From contig NZ_VOXD01000007.1 in assembly GCF_008014675.1 (NCBI RefSeq), positions 99,152-163,151 of the forward strand: a stretch of 64,000 nucleotides of DNA, written 5' to 3'. Below the pieces are notes generated by a model. That model was not told the origin of the DNA, did not search any database, and was given only the letters and a program-made list of their open reading frames with translations. Every line of letters starts with the position of its first letter. The first letter of the stretch is position 1. This DNA comes from Neolewinella aurantiaca (GTDB lineage Bacteria; Bacteroidota; Bacteroidia; Chitinophagales; Saprospiraceae). Shown one piece after another: positions 44,360 through 51,492 of this stretch. Both the position numbers and the translations under genes were made by a program.

Positions 44360-44482
44360 ACCACAACAAAAAAGGGCAGCCCCGCAAAGGACCGCCCGTA
44401 AAAAAATACTTAGTAAAGCCCAAAGATAGGACTTTGCGATTCATTTAACCCGGCCGAACAACGGCCACCACCCCCCTTTAAT

Positions 44483-44626
44483 ATGCAAGCGAATACAAAA
44501 CACCCCACCACCCCAACCCGCACCGATACCGCCGCCCAAATTGCCCGTATTCGCGCCATCCGTAAAGAGGCGGAACGGTACTTAGCAGATTTACGGAGAG
44601 ATCAGAGCGGAAGCGCACAATCCTAA
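44483..44626 (+). CDS. Small hypothetical protein (47 aa)
   Basis: MQANTKHPTTPTRTDTAAQI... then a charged helix (IRAIRKEAERYLADLRRD). Same strand and same base usage as its neighbours; ends 7 nt before a GC-rich hairpin. Function unknown; could be a small DNA-binding or accessory protein. Confidence 0.45.
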   Translation: MQANTKHPTTPTRTDTAAQIARIRAIRKEAERYLADLRRDQSGSAQS

Positions 44627-44632
44627 ACAAAA

Positions 44633-44683
44633 ACGCCCCGCACCTTTAGCGAAAAGCCTGGAAAGCGGACTAAAGGGCGGGGC
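44633..44683 (+). terminator. GC-rich hairpin upstream of 44713 gene
   Basis: GCCCCGCACCTTTAG and CTAAAGGGCGGGGC form a 14-bp stem with one mismatch around a 20-nt loop. Confidence 0.5.
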
Positions 44684-44712
44684 TATTACTAACTAAAGTA
44701 ACAGCCACAAAG

Positions 44713-46197
44713 ATGAAGCTATTTTATAACGTCCCCAAATCGGAGGACACGCAACAGTTCTACACCCGGTACGCATCCTTAGTACCGACCCTTAACAAGC
44801 TAGGATATTTAGCGCAAATTGTAAGCGCACTAACAGAGGCCGGAATACTGTACGCCGTGGTTTACGGCTCAATAGTACCGTTTTGGCCTGACGTTGCACC
44901 TACCACCGCCGTAGCCGGTTCCGCCGTCGGTACGTTGTTCCTGGAACTAGGTTTGCGGAAGTTCGTACCGTTCGGGGCGCGGGCAATTATTCATAAAAGG
45001 TACAAAGGTTGGGACGGATGGATAACCGCGTTTGTATTAGCCGTTGCCGCCGGGCTTATTGTAGCCTCCGGCCTGTTATCGTTTAAAGGTTCCGGGCTAT
45101 TAGTGGAAAGTGTAGCCCCGCCGCCGGAGACGATCAGCACCACCGCAACGGATAGCACGGCCACAGCTGAAACCGCCGCCGCCGTTGCCCTGCTAAATGA
45201 CGGAGAGGCCGCCACCCGCGCCCGTTACGCCGCTTTAATTAAAGCAGTAGAGCAAACCGCCACCGCCGATTTAAGGCAGCTAACAGGCCGTTTACGACGC
45301 TTAGAGGATAAAGAGGACCGTACCGGCAAAAGCTACGTTACCCGCAAAGCACAAACGCGGGCGGATATAGACGCCGCTACCGCCGCCAGAGATAAAAAGG
45401 TTGCAGAATTACGAACCGCCGAAGCTGACGCCGTGGCCGCCCTGCAAAGTAGCCACCGGGCGAAGTTGGAGACGATCAGTAAAGACAAACGCCAGGGCCG
45501 CGAAACCATAGCCGCCAGTAACGACCGCGCCCGCGCCGCTACCGCCGCCAGGGTAGCAAACTATGGGGGCGGGCTGGCGTACTTTACTCTATTCTGTTTG
45601 TCCGTCTTTATCCTTTCGGTTATCATTCAGGAATTACACCGCGCCGGGGCCGGAATAGAAGAACAGATTGAGCCGGGCGCGTTTGATTTTGAGGCCGGGC
45701 CGTTTGCCGCCTTTGCCGTTGCCGTCTCCGGCCGTTTCAATCGGTTCATTTACGGGCTAATACACCGCATAGAACAGCGTACAACGGACGCGCCGGAACC
45801 CGTAGCCGCGCCCACCGTTTGGAGCCGTGACGCGGCCACCCTACGCACTAATAAGACGCAAGGAATAAGACGCAAAATAAAGCCCACTAACGGACGCAAA
45901 GCCCCGGCCGCTAGTGCTGAGCCAGGACGGCGGCAAATTGGGTTTGCGGGCCGTCAGCAGCCGCCAGAGACGCAAACAGACGCAAGCCCGGCGGACAATG
46001 CGTTAACGGATTGCGTTAAGGACGCAAGCCAGACGCAACCAGCAAGCCACGAAATAGGGGTTTGCGATCATTGCGGAAGCGATTACCGGAAGCGTACAAC
46101 GTGGCAACGGTTTTGCTCTACTCAATGCCGTAAAGATTACCACGCGGAAAAGCACGGCGGAACCCCATACGACCCAACCCGTAAACCGTGGAACTGA
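44713..46197 (+). CDS. Membrane protein with coiled coil and C-terminal zinc-finger-like motif
   Basis: 494 residues. Hydrophobic helices near 34-58, 62-80 and 108-130, an Ala/Arg-rich coiled coil at about 150-280, another helix near 290-312, and a soluble tail ending in a four-Cys motif CDHCGS...FCSTQCRKDYH. Alanine-rich low-complexity composition (TAATAARDKK, AASNDRARAA). I recognise no family. In an element with a Rep-like gene it might be a membrane-linked replication or transfer factor, but this is speculation. Confidence 0.5.
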   Translation: MKLFYNVPKSEDTQQFYTRYASLVPTLNKLGYLAQIVSALTEAGILYAVVYGSIVPFWPDVAPTTAVAGSAVGTLFLELGLRKFVPFGARAIIHKRYKGWDGWITAFVLAVAAGLIVASGLLSFKGSGLLVESVAPPPETISTTATDSTATAETAAAVALLNDGEAATRARYAALIKAVEQTATADLRQLTGRLRRLEDKEDRTGKSYVTRKAQTRADIDAATAARDKKVAELRTAEADAVAALQSSHRAKLETISKDKRQGRETIAASNDRARAATAARVANYGGGLAYFTLFCLSVFILSVIIQELHRAGAGIEEQIEPGAFDFEAGPFAAFAVAVSGRFNRFIYGLIHRIEQRTTDAPEPVAAPTVWSRDAATLRTNKTQGIRRKIKPTNGRKAPAASAEPGRRQIGFAGRQQPPETQTDASPADNALTDCVKDASQTQPASHEIGVCDHCGSDYRKRTTWQRFCSTQCRKDYHAEKHGGTPYDPTRKPWN

Positions 46198-46298
46198 TGC
46201 CAACCAATACAAAAAACCAACTTTGGACGCGGGCGGATAGTTGGGCCGTTGCCGCCGTTACCGTTGCCCTACTTTTAACGCTGGCTACCGCCGGTTAA
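46197..46298 (+). CDS. Small membrane protein (33 aa)
   Basis: The ATG overlaps the TGA of the preceding gene (ATGA-type coupling by one base). MPTNTKNQLWTRADSW then one hydrophobic helix (AVAAVTVALLLTLATAG). The coupling and the helix make it a plausible real small protein. Confidence 0.5.
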   Translation: MPTNTKNQLWTRADSWAVAAVTVALLLTLATAG

Positions 46299-46313
46299 GA
46301 TCACACACAAACC

Positions 46314-46342
46314 CGCCGGGGCGGACCTATACCGCCCCGGCG
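46314..46342 (+). terminator. GC-rich hairpin
   Basis: CGCCGGGGCGG and CCGCCCCGGCG pair perfectly around a 7-nt loop, between the small membrane protein and the next gene; no T-run. Confidence 0.45.
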
Positions 46343-46355
46343 CAAACGCTCAAAC

Positions 46356-47078
46356 ATGGAATTGACTAAAGACGAACGCGCTGCACTAGCTGAGGACTAT
46401 ATTACGATAATCCTGGATAAGTATAAAGCCGACTTTACCGACCGGTACAACCGAAGCCAGGAACCGGACCAGCTGTTAAATAGAGAGCGGGAAACGTATA
46501 AACGCGCCGCCTTCGATGAAGACGCGGGGACGCTTGTAGGGCTTGTAACATACCGGCGGGCGGGCGGTAGTTGGTCCCCGGCATTAGGGGCGAAGTACGG
46601 TAACCTGAACCCCTACGGATGGGAGAATGATATAGCCGGTTTGGTTTGTCAGTATGTCATCCGCGCCGGAGACATTACCCGCGCTGTAGACTTTACGGAG
46701 GTTGTACCCGGAGAAACCATTTTTAAGCCAGGGGATGCCGTAGCCGTATACCGTTATTTTAAATGGTTGGAGGCGGGGAAGATAGGGCCGGAGATCACCA
46801 CCAAACCGGACCCTAAAGAGCAGATTTTAAAAATGTTCCTTGCACGTCGGGACGGCTCCGGCGGGTCTAATGACCTTTACCGCGCCGTAGCTGATGCGGT
46901 ACCAAAGGTTGACGGGGGCCGTCGTAGTGATAAATCAGTTAAGACGCTTTACAGCAAATGGAAAGCCCGCCCGGCCTGGATAACGCCGGACGTTACCGAC
47001 CGCATTGTCAAAGAGTTGGAGGATGAAGGTAAACCGATAGACAATCAATATCTATTCGAGATAACCGGCCGCTACTAA
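46356..47078 (+). CDS. Hypothetical protein of the tRNA-Pro element
   Basis: 240 residues, soluble, no signal peptide. Features: an acidic/Tyr-rich N-terminus (DYITIILDKYKADF), a GGSWSPALGAKYGNLNPYGWE central block and a C-terminal region with SVKTLYSKWKARPAW. I recognise no domain. Position between the membrane protein and HTH gene suggests an element-maintenance role. Confidence 0.5.
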   Translation: MELTKDERAALAEDYITIILDKYKADFTDRYNRSQEPDQLLNRERETYKRAAFDEDAGTLVGLVTYRRAGGSWSPALGAKYGNLNPYGWENDIAGLVCQYVIRAGDITRAVDFTEVVPGETIFKPGDAVAVYRYFKWLEAGKIGPEITTKPDPKEQILKMFLARRDGSGGSNDLYRAVADAVPKVDGGRRSDKSVKTLYSKWKARPAWITPDVTDRIVKELEDEGKPIDNQYLFEITGRY

Positions 47079-47119
47079 AAAAGTACCAAAAAAGTACCCG
47101 GTACCCCTTTGGAGGTACC
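47077..47119. promoter_or_regulatory. GTACC repeat cluster, candidate operator
   Basis: Two abutting 11-bp copies of AAAAAAGTACC (47077-47087 and 47088-47098), then GGTACC at 47100 and 47114. Four GTACC cores in 43 bp directly upstream of the HTH gene suggest a binding site for that protein or for an integration factor. Confidence 0.45.
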
Positions 47120-47160
47120 GCCAAAGCCGCCCAAACTTTGGCCTAACAAAACGCAACCCG

Positions 47161-47475
47161 ATGAACCGACAGTTAACCCCCCTTACCATGCTAACCGACT
47201 TTGTAGTAATACCCGCCGATCAGTTACGCCAGCTTGTAACGGATGCCGTTACCGTAGCCATGCGTAAAGCAGCGGAGACCACCCCGCCCCCCGCCAGCGG
47301 CAACGACCATCTACCTGAACTAATAACGAAAAAGCAAGCCGCTAAAATGCTACAAGTAAGCACCGGAACCGTAGACAACTACGTTGCTGACGGCTTATTG
47401 AACAAGCTAAAAATAGGAACGCGCAACGTAAGATTTGAGCGGGGCGAAGTTGAAAAACTAGCCCGGAGACTATAA
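47161..47475 (+). CDS. Helix-turn-helix (excisionase/MerR-like) DNA-binding protein
   Basis: 104 residues; the C-terminal half is an HTH_17-type domain: ITKKQAAKMLQVSTGTVDNYV followed by a wing (GTRNVRFERGEVEKLARR). Proteins of this kind act as recombination directionality factors or repressors in integrative elements. GTACC repeats upstream may be its operator. An alternative start is the ATG at 47188. Confidence 0.75.
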   Translation: MNRQLTPLTMLTDFVVIPADQLRQLVTDAVTVAMRKAAETTPPPASGNDHLPELITKKQAAKMLQVSTGTVDNYVADGLLNKLKIGTRNVRFERGEVEKLARRL

Positions 47476-47481
47476 ACAACA

Positions 47482-47507
47482 AACCCCGCCTATATCGGGC
47501 GGGGATA
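47482..47507 (+). terminator. Hairpin terminator after the HTH gene
   Basis: CCCCGCC and GGCGGGG around TATATC[G], followed by ATAATTAA; stem of 7 bp. Confidence 0.5.
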
Positions 47508-47597
47508 ATTAAGGTTCACGTTAAATAAGCGGGGCCGGTTCACGTCGCCAAACAATGAAACCGACCCCAACAAAAGCGCGGCCACTAAGTAACCACA

Positions 47598-49178
47598 ATG
47601 GCAAATTTACGCCAAAGTGGGGACGGCTACCAAATGGTAAGCCCGTCCCCGTTTTCTATAATGGAACCCGGAGCCGATCAGTACGGCGGAACGTGGCCGC
47701 CTGACGGCCCCGGAGGCGATCAATTAGAGGACAACGCCGGAGACGATGACAACGCGACTACACCGGCCCCGGAGGCCGTCACCGGGCCGCCCGTCAATAG
47801 CCGCCCCGGCGCGTTTGGTCAACCCGTACTTACCCGGCTATCAATTCACGATGACCGCTTAAAGGTTTGGGCCGAACTACCCACCGCCCGCCATTGGGCC
47901 GGGCTGGATATCGACCCGCCCGCCGTCACAAAAAACGGGCCAACCGATAGCCGGGGCAATAGTCGTTTGTTATTTGCTGAGCACGGCCAAAAGATAAAAT
48001 TTGGATCCTTTACCCTAATCCATGACGGCCCGGCCGCCGGGGTTTGTTCCCGCCTTTACCGGGTTTATCATTCCCATCATTCCGACCAAATAGCGACCCT
48101 GGAAAGCCACCCCACTAAAGGCAGTGAAAACCGGGTTTGGTTTACCCCGGAAAACCATTTACACTACACCCGCCAGGCCGTACCGTTAGGGCTGGAATTG
48201 ATAAAAGCGTTAGGGATAACAGAGCACGGTTTAAGCCATTGGGAGATAGCAGCGGACGCGCCGGAGGTATTCAAAGTTGCTGAATTTATTCTATCCGCCG
48301 GGCTGCACCGTAAACACGGCGGTAGGGTTACGGAAACCCGGACCGGCTCCGGCCAACTTGTACGGCTAAACGTTGGGGCCTCCACATCAGACCGGTATCT
48401 AAACGTTTACAGTAACGGACCGGGCCTAAGCCGTAGGAACAAAAAATACATTGGTGACGCGGCCGCCAGGGCTGGCGTAATACCCCCAAACGCGCCCCTA
48501 ACATTGCGCCGCCTGGAATGGAATTTGAAGCCTAAGAAGATAAAGGGTAGTCACACCTTTAATGGGGAGCCGGTAACATTGGAGACGTTAACTAACCCGG
48601 CCGCCCGGTTAAAGACTTTTAGAGATCACTGTGAAACCGGGTTTAGTTTCCGCCAGCCCGATACTAAAAAGACGGTTCCATTCTTTGATTGGGAAGCGAT
48701 CACCGCCAACTATAAAAAGCAATGGGGAACCGTAAACGATAAACGGCCCGCCAAACTGGAACGGATAACAGCCCGCAAATCAAACGCAACCTACGGAGCA
48801 AAACAAGCAGATAAAAAACTAATGGCGGATGGCCGCGAAGGAGATTATTTAGTAGAAGTCACCCGGCCGGAGTTGGAGCGAATGACCCGCGCCGTATTAC
48901 TTGACCCGCAATACTTAAAGCCCCTTACCGATACAATAGCCGGGGCCGGTTGCGGGCTGCCTGACGGGCTTATAAATTCAATTATAACCGATCACCTACG
49001 GAACGCGGCCGGAGCCGTTGGGGCCGCCATTGCAAAGCGGGGGCCGGAGTTATACGCCCGCGCAATTGCGGCCGAACATAACATAATGCCCTATCACAAA
49101 AAACAGGTTCACGCCGCCCGGCTATTACCGTCCGTTAACCGGCTGGCGGATTCACTTGTACCGGTAAACTGGGACTGA
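47598..49178 (+). CDS. Putative replication initiation protein
   Basis: 526 residues. After a Gly/Pro/Asp-rich leader (1-70) comes a core with LSHWEIAADAPEVF, a YLNVYSNG strand and TLRRLEWNLKPK, the order of short motifs seen in Rep_trans-type initiators (acidic DxxxD-like strand, later R-x-E strand). The similarity is by eye and weak. Its size, the adjacent HTH gene and the downstream repeats fit a Rep. It overlaps the following gene by one base. Confidence 0.45.
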   Translation: MANLRQSGDGYQMVSPSPFSIMEPGADQYGGTWPPDGPGGDQLEDNAGDDDNATTPAPEAVTGPPVNSRPGAFGQPVLTRLSIHDDRLKVWAELPTARHWAGLDIDPPAVTKNGPTDSRGNSRLLFAEHGQKIKFGSFTLIHDGPAAGVCSRLYRVYHSHHSDQIATLESHPTKGSENRVWFTPENHLHYTRQAVPLGLELIKALGITEHGLSHWEIAADAPEVFKVAEFILSAGLHRKHGGRVTETRTGSGQLVRLNVGASTSDRYLNVYSNGPGLSRRNKKYIGDAAARAGVIPPNAPLTLRRLEWNLKPKKIKGSHTFNGEPVTLETLTNPAARLKTFRDHCETGFSFRQPDTKKTVPFFDWEAITANYKKQWGTVNDKRPAKLERITARKSNATYGAKQADKKLMADGREGDYLVEVTRPELERMTRAVLLDPQYLKPLTDTIAGAGCGLPDGLINSIITDHLRNAAGAVGAAIAKRGPELYARAIAAEHNIMPYHKKQVHAARLLPSVNRLADSLVPVNWD

Positions 49179-49708
49179 TGACGCGGGACAAATCCAAAAG
49201 GCGCAAAAGGAAGATAAAGCCGGAATTTGCAGACCTTGCCACCACAAAACAAGGGGCCGCCGGGGAAGCAATAGCCTTGCAATACTTTGCGGGCCGTGGT
49301 TGGATAGCTTACCCCGTAGGCGTTGAAGGCCCGCACCCGGTCGATTTTATAGTGTACAACCCCGCCAGCGGTAAACTTATAGCCGTAGAGGTAAAGACGT
49401 ACCCGCGCCTGTTTTCATCGGAGGAAACCGGTATAGACTTAGCGGATTATAAATTCTACATTGATTTTGAAAAGCAAAACGGGATAGAGGTCTGGTTACT
49501 GTTTGTAGACGTTTTTGAGGAACGTATGTACGGCGCGTTTATATCCTACCTTCGGCCCGGCGCAAGATCAGCAAACGGCAAAAAATACTTTCGGTTGGGC
49601 CGGTTCAAAAAGTTACCCCGGTTGACTCCGGCGGAACTGGAAACGTTGGAGCCGCCACCAAACCCAGCCCGGTACAGATACTTAACCCCTTACTTTCCTA
49701 AAGAATAG
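49178..49708 (+). CDS. PD-(D/E)XK nuclease-like protein
   Basis: 176 residues; ATG overlaps the TGA of the preceding gene, so translation is coupled. Motif order fits a Holliday-junction-resolvase/UPF0102-like fold: Glu30 in GAAGEAIALQYFAGRGW, Asp56 in HPVDFIVY and Glu71-x-Lys73 in AVEVKTY. It could process replication or recombination intermediates of the element. Basic N-terminus (KSKRRKRKIK) suggests DNA binding. Confidence 0.65.
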   Translation: MTRDKSKRRKRKIKPEFADLATTKQGAAGEAIALQYFAGRGWIAYPVGVEGPHPVDFIVYNPASGKLIAVEVKTYPRLFSSEETGIDLADYKFYIDFEKQNGIEVWLLFVDVFEERMYGAFISYLRPGARSANGKKYFRLGRFKKLPRLTPAELETLEPPPNPARYRYLTPYFPKE

Positions 49709-49752
49709 AACTATCTTGATACTATTGCTAGCAATGTAAATAACAACAGATT

Positions 49753-50055
49753 ATGCCATTTGTAAAAGGTCAGAGCGGAAATCCTGCCGGGCGCAAGCCC
49801 AAAAAACAAGATAAACAACTGATAGACCGGTTAACCCCCTTTGATGATGAAGCATTTAAACAACTAGAGGTTAGTTTAAAGGCTGGCGAACGTTGGGCCA
49901 TTAAGATGTTCTTTGAATACCGATACGGCAAGCCTACGCAACGTATTGAGCAGAACGGACCAAGCGGAGGCCCGGCCACTATTGACATTAGGGTTCTGCC
50001 CGGTCCGCCTATCCCTACGAGCGAGGACGATATAAACGAAGATATACAGCCGTAG
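49753..50055 (+). CDS. Small DUF5681-like protein
   Basis: 100 residues beginning MPFVKGQSGNPAGRKPK; the KGQSGNPAGR start is typical of DUF5681 and small-terminase-like phage proteins. The rest has WAIKMFFEYRYGKPTQ. Suggests a phage-related ancestry for the element. Its stop codon lies at the first bases of the direct-repeat set. Confidence 0.6.
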   Translation: MPFVKGQSGNPAGRKPKKQDKQLIDRLTPFDDEAFKQLEVSLKAGERWAIKMFFEYRYGKPTQRIEQNGPSGGPATIDIRVLPGPPIPTSEDDINEDIQP

Positions 50056-50487
50056 CCAGAGCCGCCGTAGTTGCGTCTTTACTGTAAGCAAGGTCACTTT
50101 GCAGCCGTGCCCGCTGAAGCTCACCACCGCGCCCGCCGTGGCCGTTACTTATTTGGAGGAACTACCCGCACCAACCCACCCACCGCCGAAGGCCCGGAGC
50201 CGCGCCGCCGTAGATCAGGTAGCCAGAGCCGCCGTAGTTGCGTCTTTACTGTAAGCAAGGTCACTTTGCAGCCGTGCCGGATGATCGTTACGTCTCTATT
50301 GTATTGATGACGCCGACGCCGACGCCGTTAACCAGCTGCAGCGTTAGCCAGAGCCGCCGTAGTTGCGTCTTTACTGTAAGCAAGGTCACTTTGAGCCGTT
50401 TCCGGATGATCGTTACGTCTCTATTGTATTGATGACGCCGACGCCGACGCCGTTAACCAGTTGCAACGTTAGCCAGAGCCGCCGTTT
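50053..50487. repeat. Direct repeats of about 125 bp (three copies plus a partial)
   Basis: Units start at 50053, 50219, 50344 and 50469, each with AGCCAGAGCCGCCGTAGTTG and TCTTTACTGTAAGCAAGGTC. Units 2 and 3 are nearly identical over 125 bp (GATGATCGTTACGTCTC..., GACGCCGACGCCGACGCCG); unit 1 diverges after 60 bp, unit 4 is cut off after about 19 bp. Non-coding; could be an origin/iteron region or a decayed duplication. Confidence 0.7.
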
Positions 50488-50540
50488 TTACACAAAAAAG
50501 CACTATTTGCCCACCTATTTGCACCCTTATAAACAGAAAA

Positions 50541-50569
50541 AGCCCCTAACTAATTGATAGTCAGGGGCT
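50541..50569 (-). terminator. Terminator at the right end of the element
   Basis: AGCCCCT..ACTA / TAGT..AGGGGCT stem; on the minus strand it is followed by TTTTT, placing it as the new terminator of tRNA-Pro. It can also work on the plus strand for element genes. Confidence 0.65.
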
Positions 50570-50584
50570 TTGTAAAACAAGGTA

Positions 50585-50607
50585 GTCGGGATGACAGGAT
50601 TCGAACC
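50585..50607. other. attR: 23-bp direct repeat within tRNA-Pro
   Basis: Identical to attL at 42824-42846; lies within the 3' part of the intact tRNA gene. Confidence 0.9.
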
Positions 50608-50659
50608 TGCGGCCCCACGCCCCCCAGGCGTGTGCGCTACCGGGCTGCGCCACATCCCG
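50586..50659 (-). tRNA. tRNA-Pro(GGG)
   Basis: 74 nt cloverleaf on the minus strand: acceptor CGGGATG / CATCCCG, D-arm GCGC..GCGC, anticodon stem CACGC / GCGTG with loop CTGGGGG (anticodon GGG), T-arm GCAGG-TTCGAAT-CCTGT, discriminator A. CCA is not encoded. Serves as the integration site of the element. Confidence 0.95.
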
Positions 50660-50710
50660 AGTGGATGAAAAGATCGTGGCCGGAGGCCACGAACGGGGGT
50701 ATTTAAGGGG

Positions 50711-50785
50711 TGGTCGATACAGGGCTCGAACCTGTGACCTCTGCAATGTCAATGCAACGCTCTAAACCAACTGAGCTAATCGACC
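50711..50785 (-). tRNA. tRNA-Val(GAC)
   Basis: 75 nt: acceptor GGTCGAT / ATCGACC, D-arm GCTC..GAGC, anticodon stem TTGCA / TGCAG with loop TTGACAT (anticodon GAC), T-arm ACAGG-TTCGAGC-CCTGT, discriminator A. It lies 52 nt upstream of tRNA-Pro on the same strand, so the two are probably co-transcribed. Confidence 0.93.
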
Positions 50786-50937
50786 CGGTGTGCTTTTATA
50801 CCTTCCAACAATGCTCGTTCGTTCACGAAAAGTTGCCGGAGTTCAGGCACAATGCCTTAAGCGGCTGCAAATATACGACGGTCGGTGAAAGAAGGAAATA
50901 GTTAGCGAATTTTCTTTGCCTTAATCCCAACTTACTT

Positions 50938-50955
50938 TGCACCTGCGGCCGCGCC
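50938..50955 (+). repeat. R1 copy 15
   Basis: TGCACCTGCGGCCGCGCC, perfect consensus, between the tRNA genes and the DUF3467 gene. Confidence 0.88.
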
Positions 50956-51016
50956 AAAGAAACGCACAGCATTCAGCCCTGTTCAGAAGTACCGGGCTGA
51001 ATACTGAACGAACGGG

Positions 51017-51355
51017 TTACGCCTGGGCTGTTGGTGTAAAGCTCATCGGCGGGAACTGAGGTCCGTTGTTGCCGCTGTTTCCGCCGGGGTTACCGATGGG
51101 GCCGAACTGGTTTTCGTACTTCTGGATGTTGTCGGCGAGTGCAGCGGCTAACCGCTTTGCGTGCTCAGGGGTGAGAATCACCCGGCTCTTCACCTTTGCC
51201 TTCGGGGCGTTCGGGACGATGCGGACGAAGTCTACCACAAACTCACTGTTGCTGTGAGCAATAATGGCGAGGTTGGAGTAAACGCCTTCCGCGATGTCTT
51301 CGGGAAGATCGATGTTCAGTTTGTTGCCCTGGGGCTTTTTCTTTTCGTCAGCCAT
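51017..51355 (-). CDS. DUF3467 protein
   Basis: 112 residues. The core LNIDLPEDIAEGVYSNLAII...EFVVDFVRIVP...SRVILTPEHAKRL matches DUF3467, a short conserved protein of unknown function widespread in Bacteroidota. The C-terminus is Gly/Asn/Pro-rich (GNPGGNSGNNGPQ). Possibly co-transcribed with topA, 137 bp upstream on the same strand, although a TTGGT-rich repeat tract separates them. Confidence 0.85.
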   Translation of the reverse strand: MADEKKKPQGNKLNIDLPEDIAEGVYSNLAIIAHSNSEFVVDFVRIVPNAPKAKVKSRVILTPEHAKRLAAALADNIQKYENQFGPIGNPGGNSGNNGPQFPPMSFTPTAQA

Positions 51356-51490
51356 GATTGGTGTTTTGGGACGTTGGTAATTTGGTCTGTTGGTTCTTTG
51401 GTCTGTTAGAACACTGGTAATTTGGTAGGTTGGTGATTTGACTGCTTAAACGGCCAGATTATGACCAACGAACCAAATCACCAACGACCC
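51356..51490. repeat. TTGGT-rich degenerate tract with inverted tail
   Basis: Words such as TTGGTCTGTTGG and GTTGGTAATTTGG, then ACCAACGAACCAAATCACC in the opposite sense at 51462-51490. Same flavour as 16262-16320. Confidence 0.6.
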
Positions 51491-51492
51491 AA

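Larger units (their letters stand above)
42824..50607. mobile_element. 7.8-kb integrative element in tRNA-Pro(GGG)
   Basis: Bounded by 23-bp direct repeats derived from the tRNA 3' end, with a tyrosine integrase next to attL and an intact tRNA at attR. All seven larger genes and two small ones read rightward. GC-rich hairpins sit in several gene gaps (44633, 46314, 47482). There are no R1 repeats inside. No capsid, relaxase or type IV secretion gene is recognisable, so it is more like a replicating satellite or mobilizable island than a full phage or ICE. Confidence 0.85.

Noticed and set aside
50053..50487. CRISPR array or diversity-generating template repeats
   Set aside because: Units are 125-166 bp without short-repeat/spacer alternation; no cas genes and no reverse transcriptase are present.
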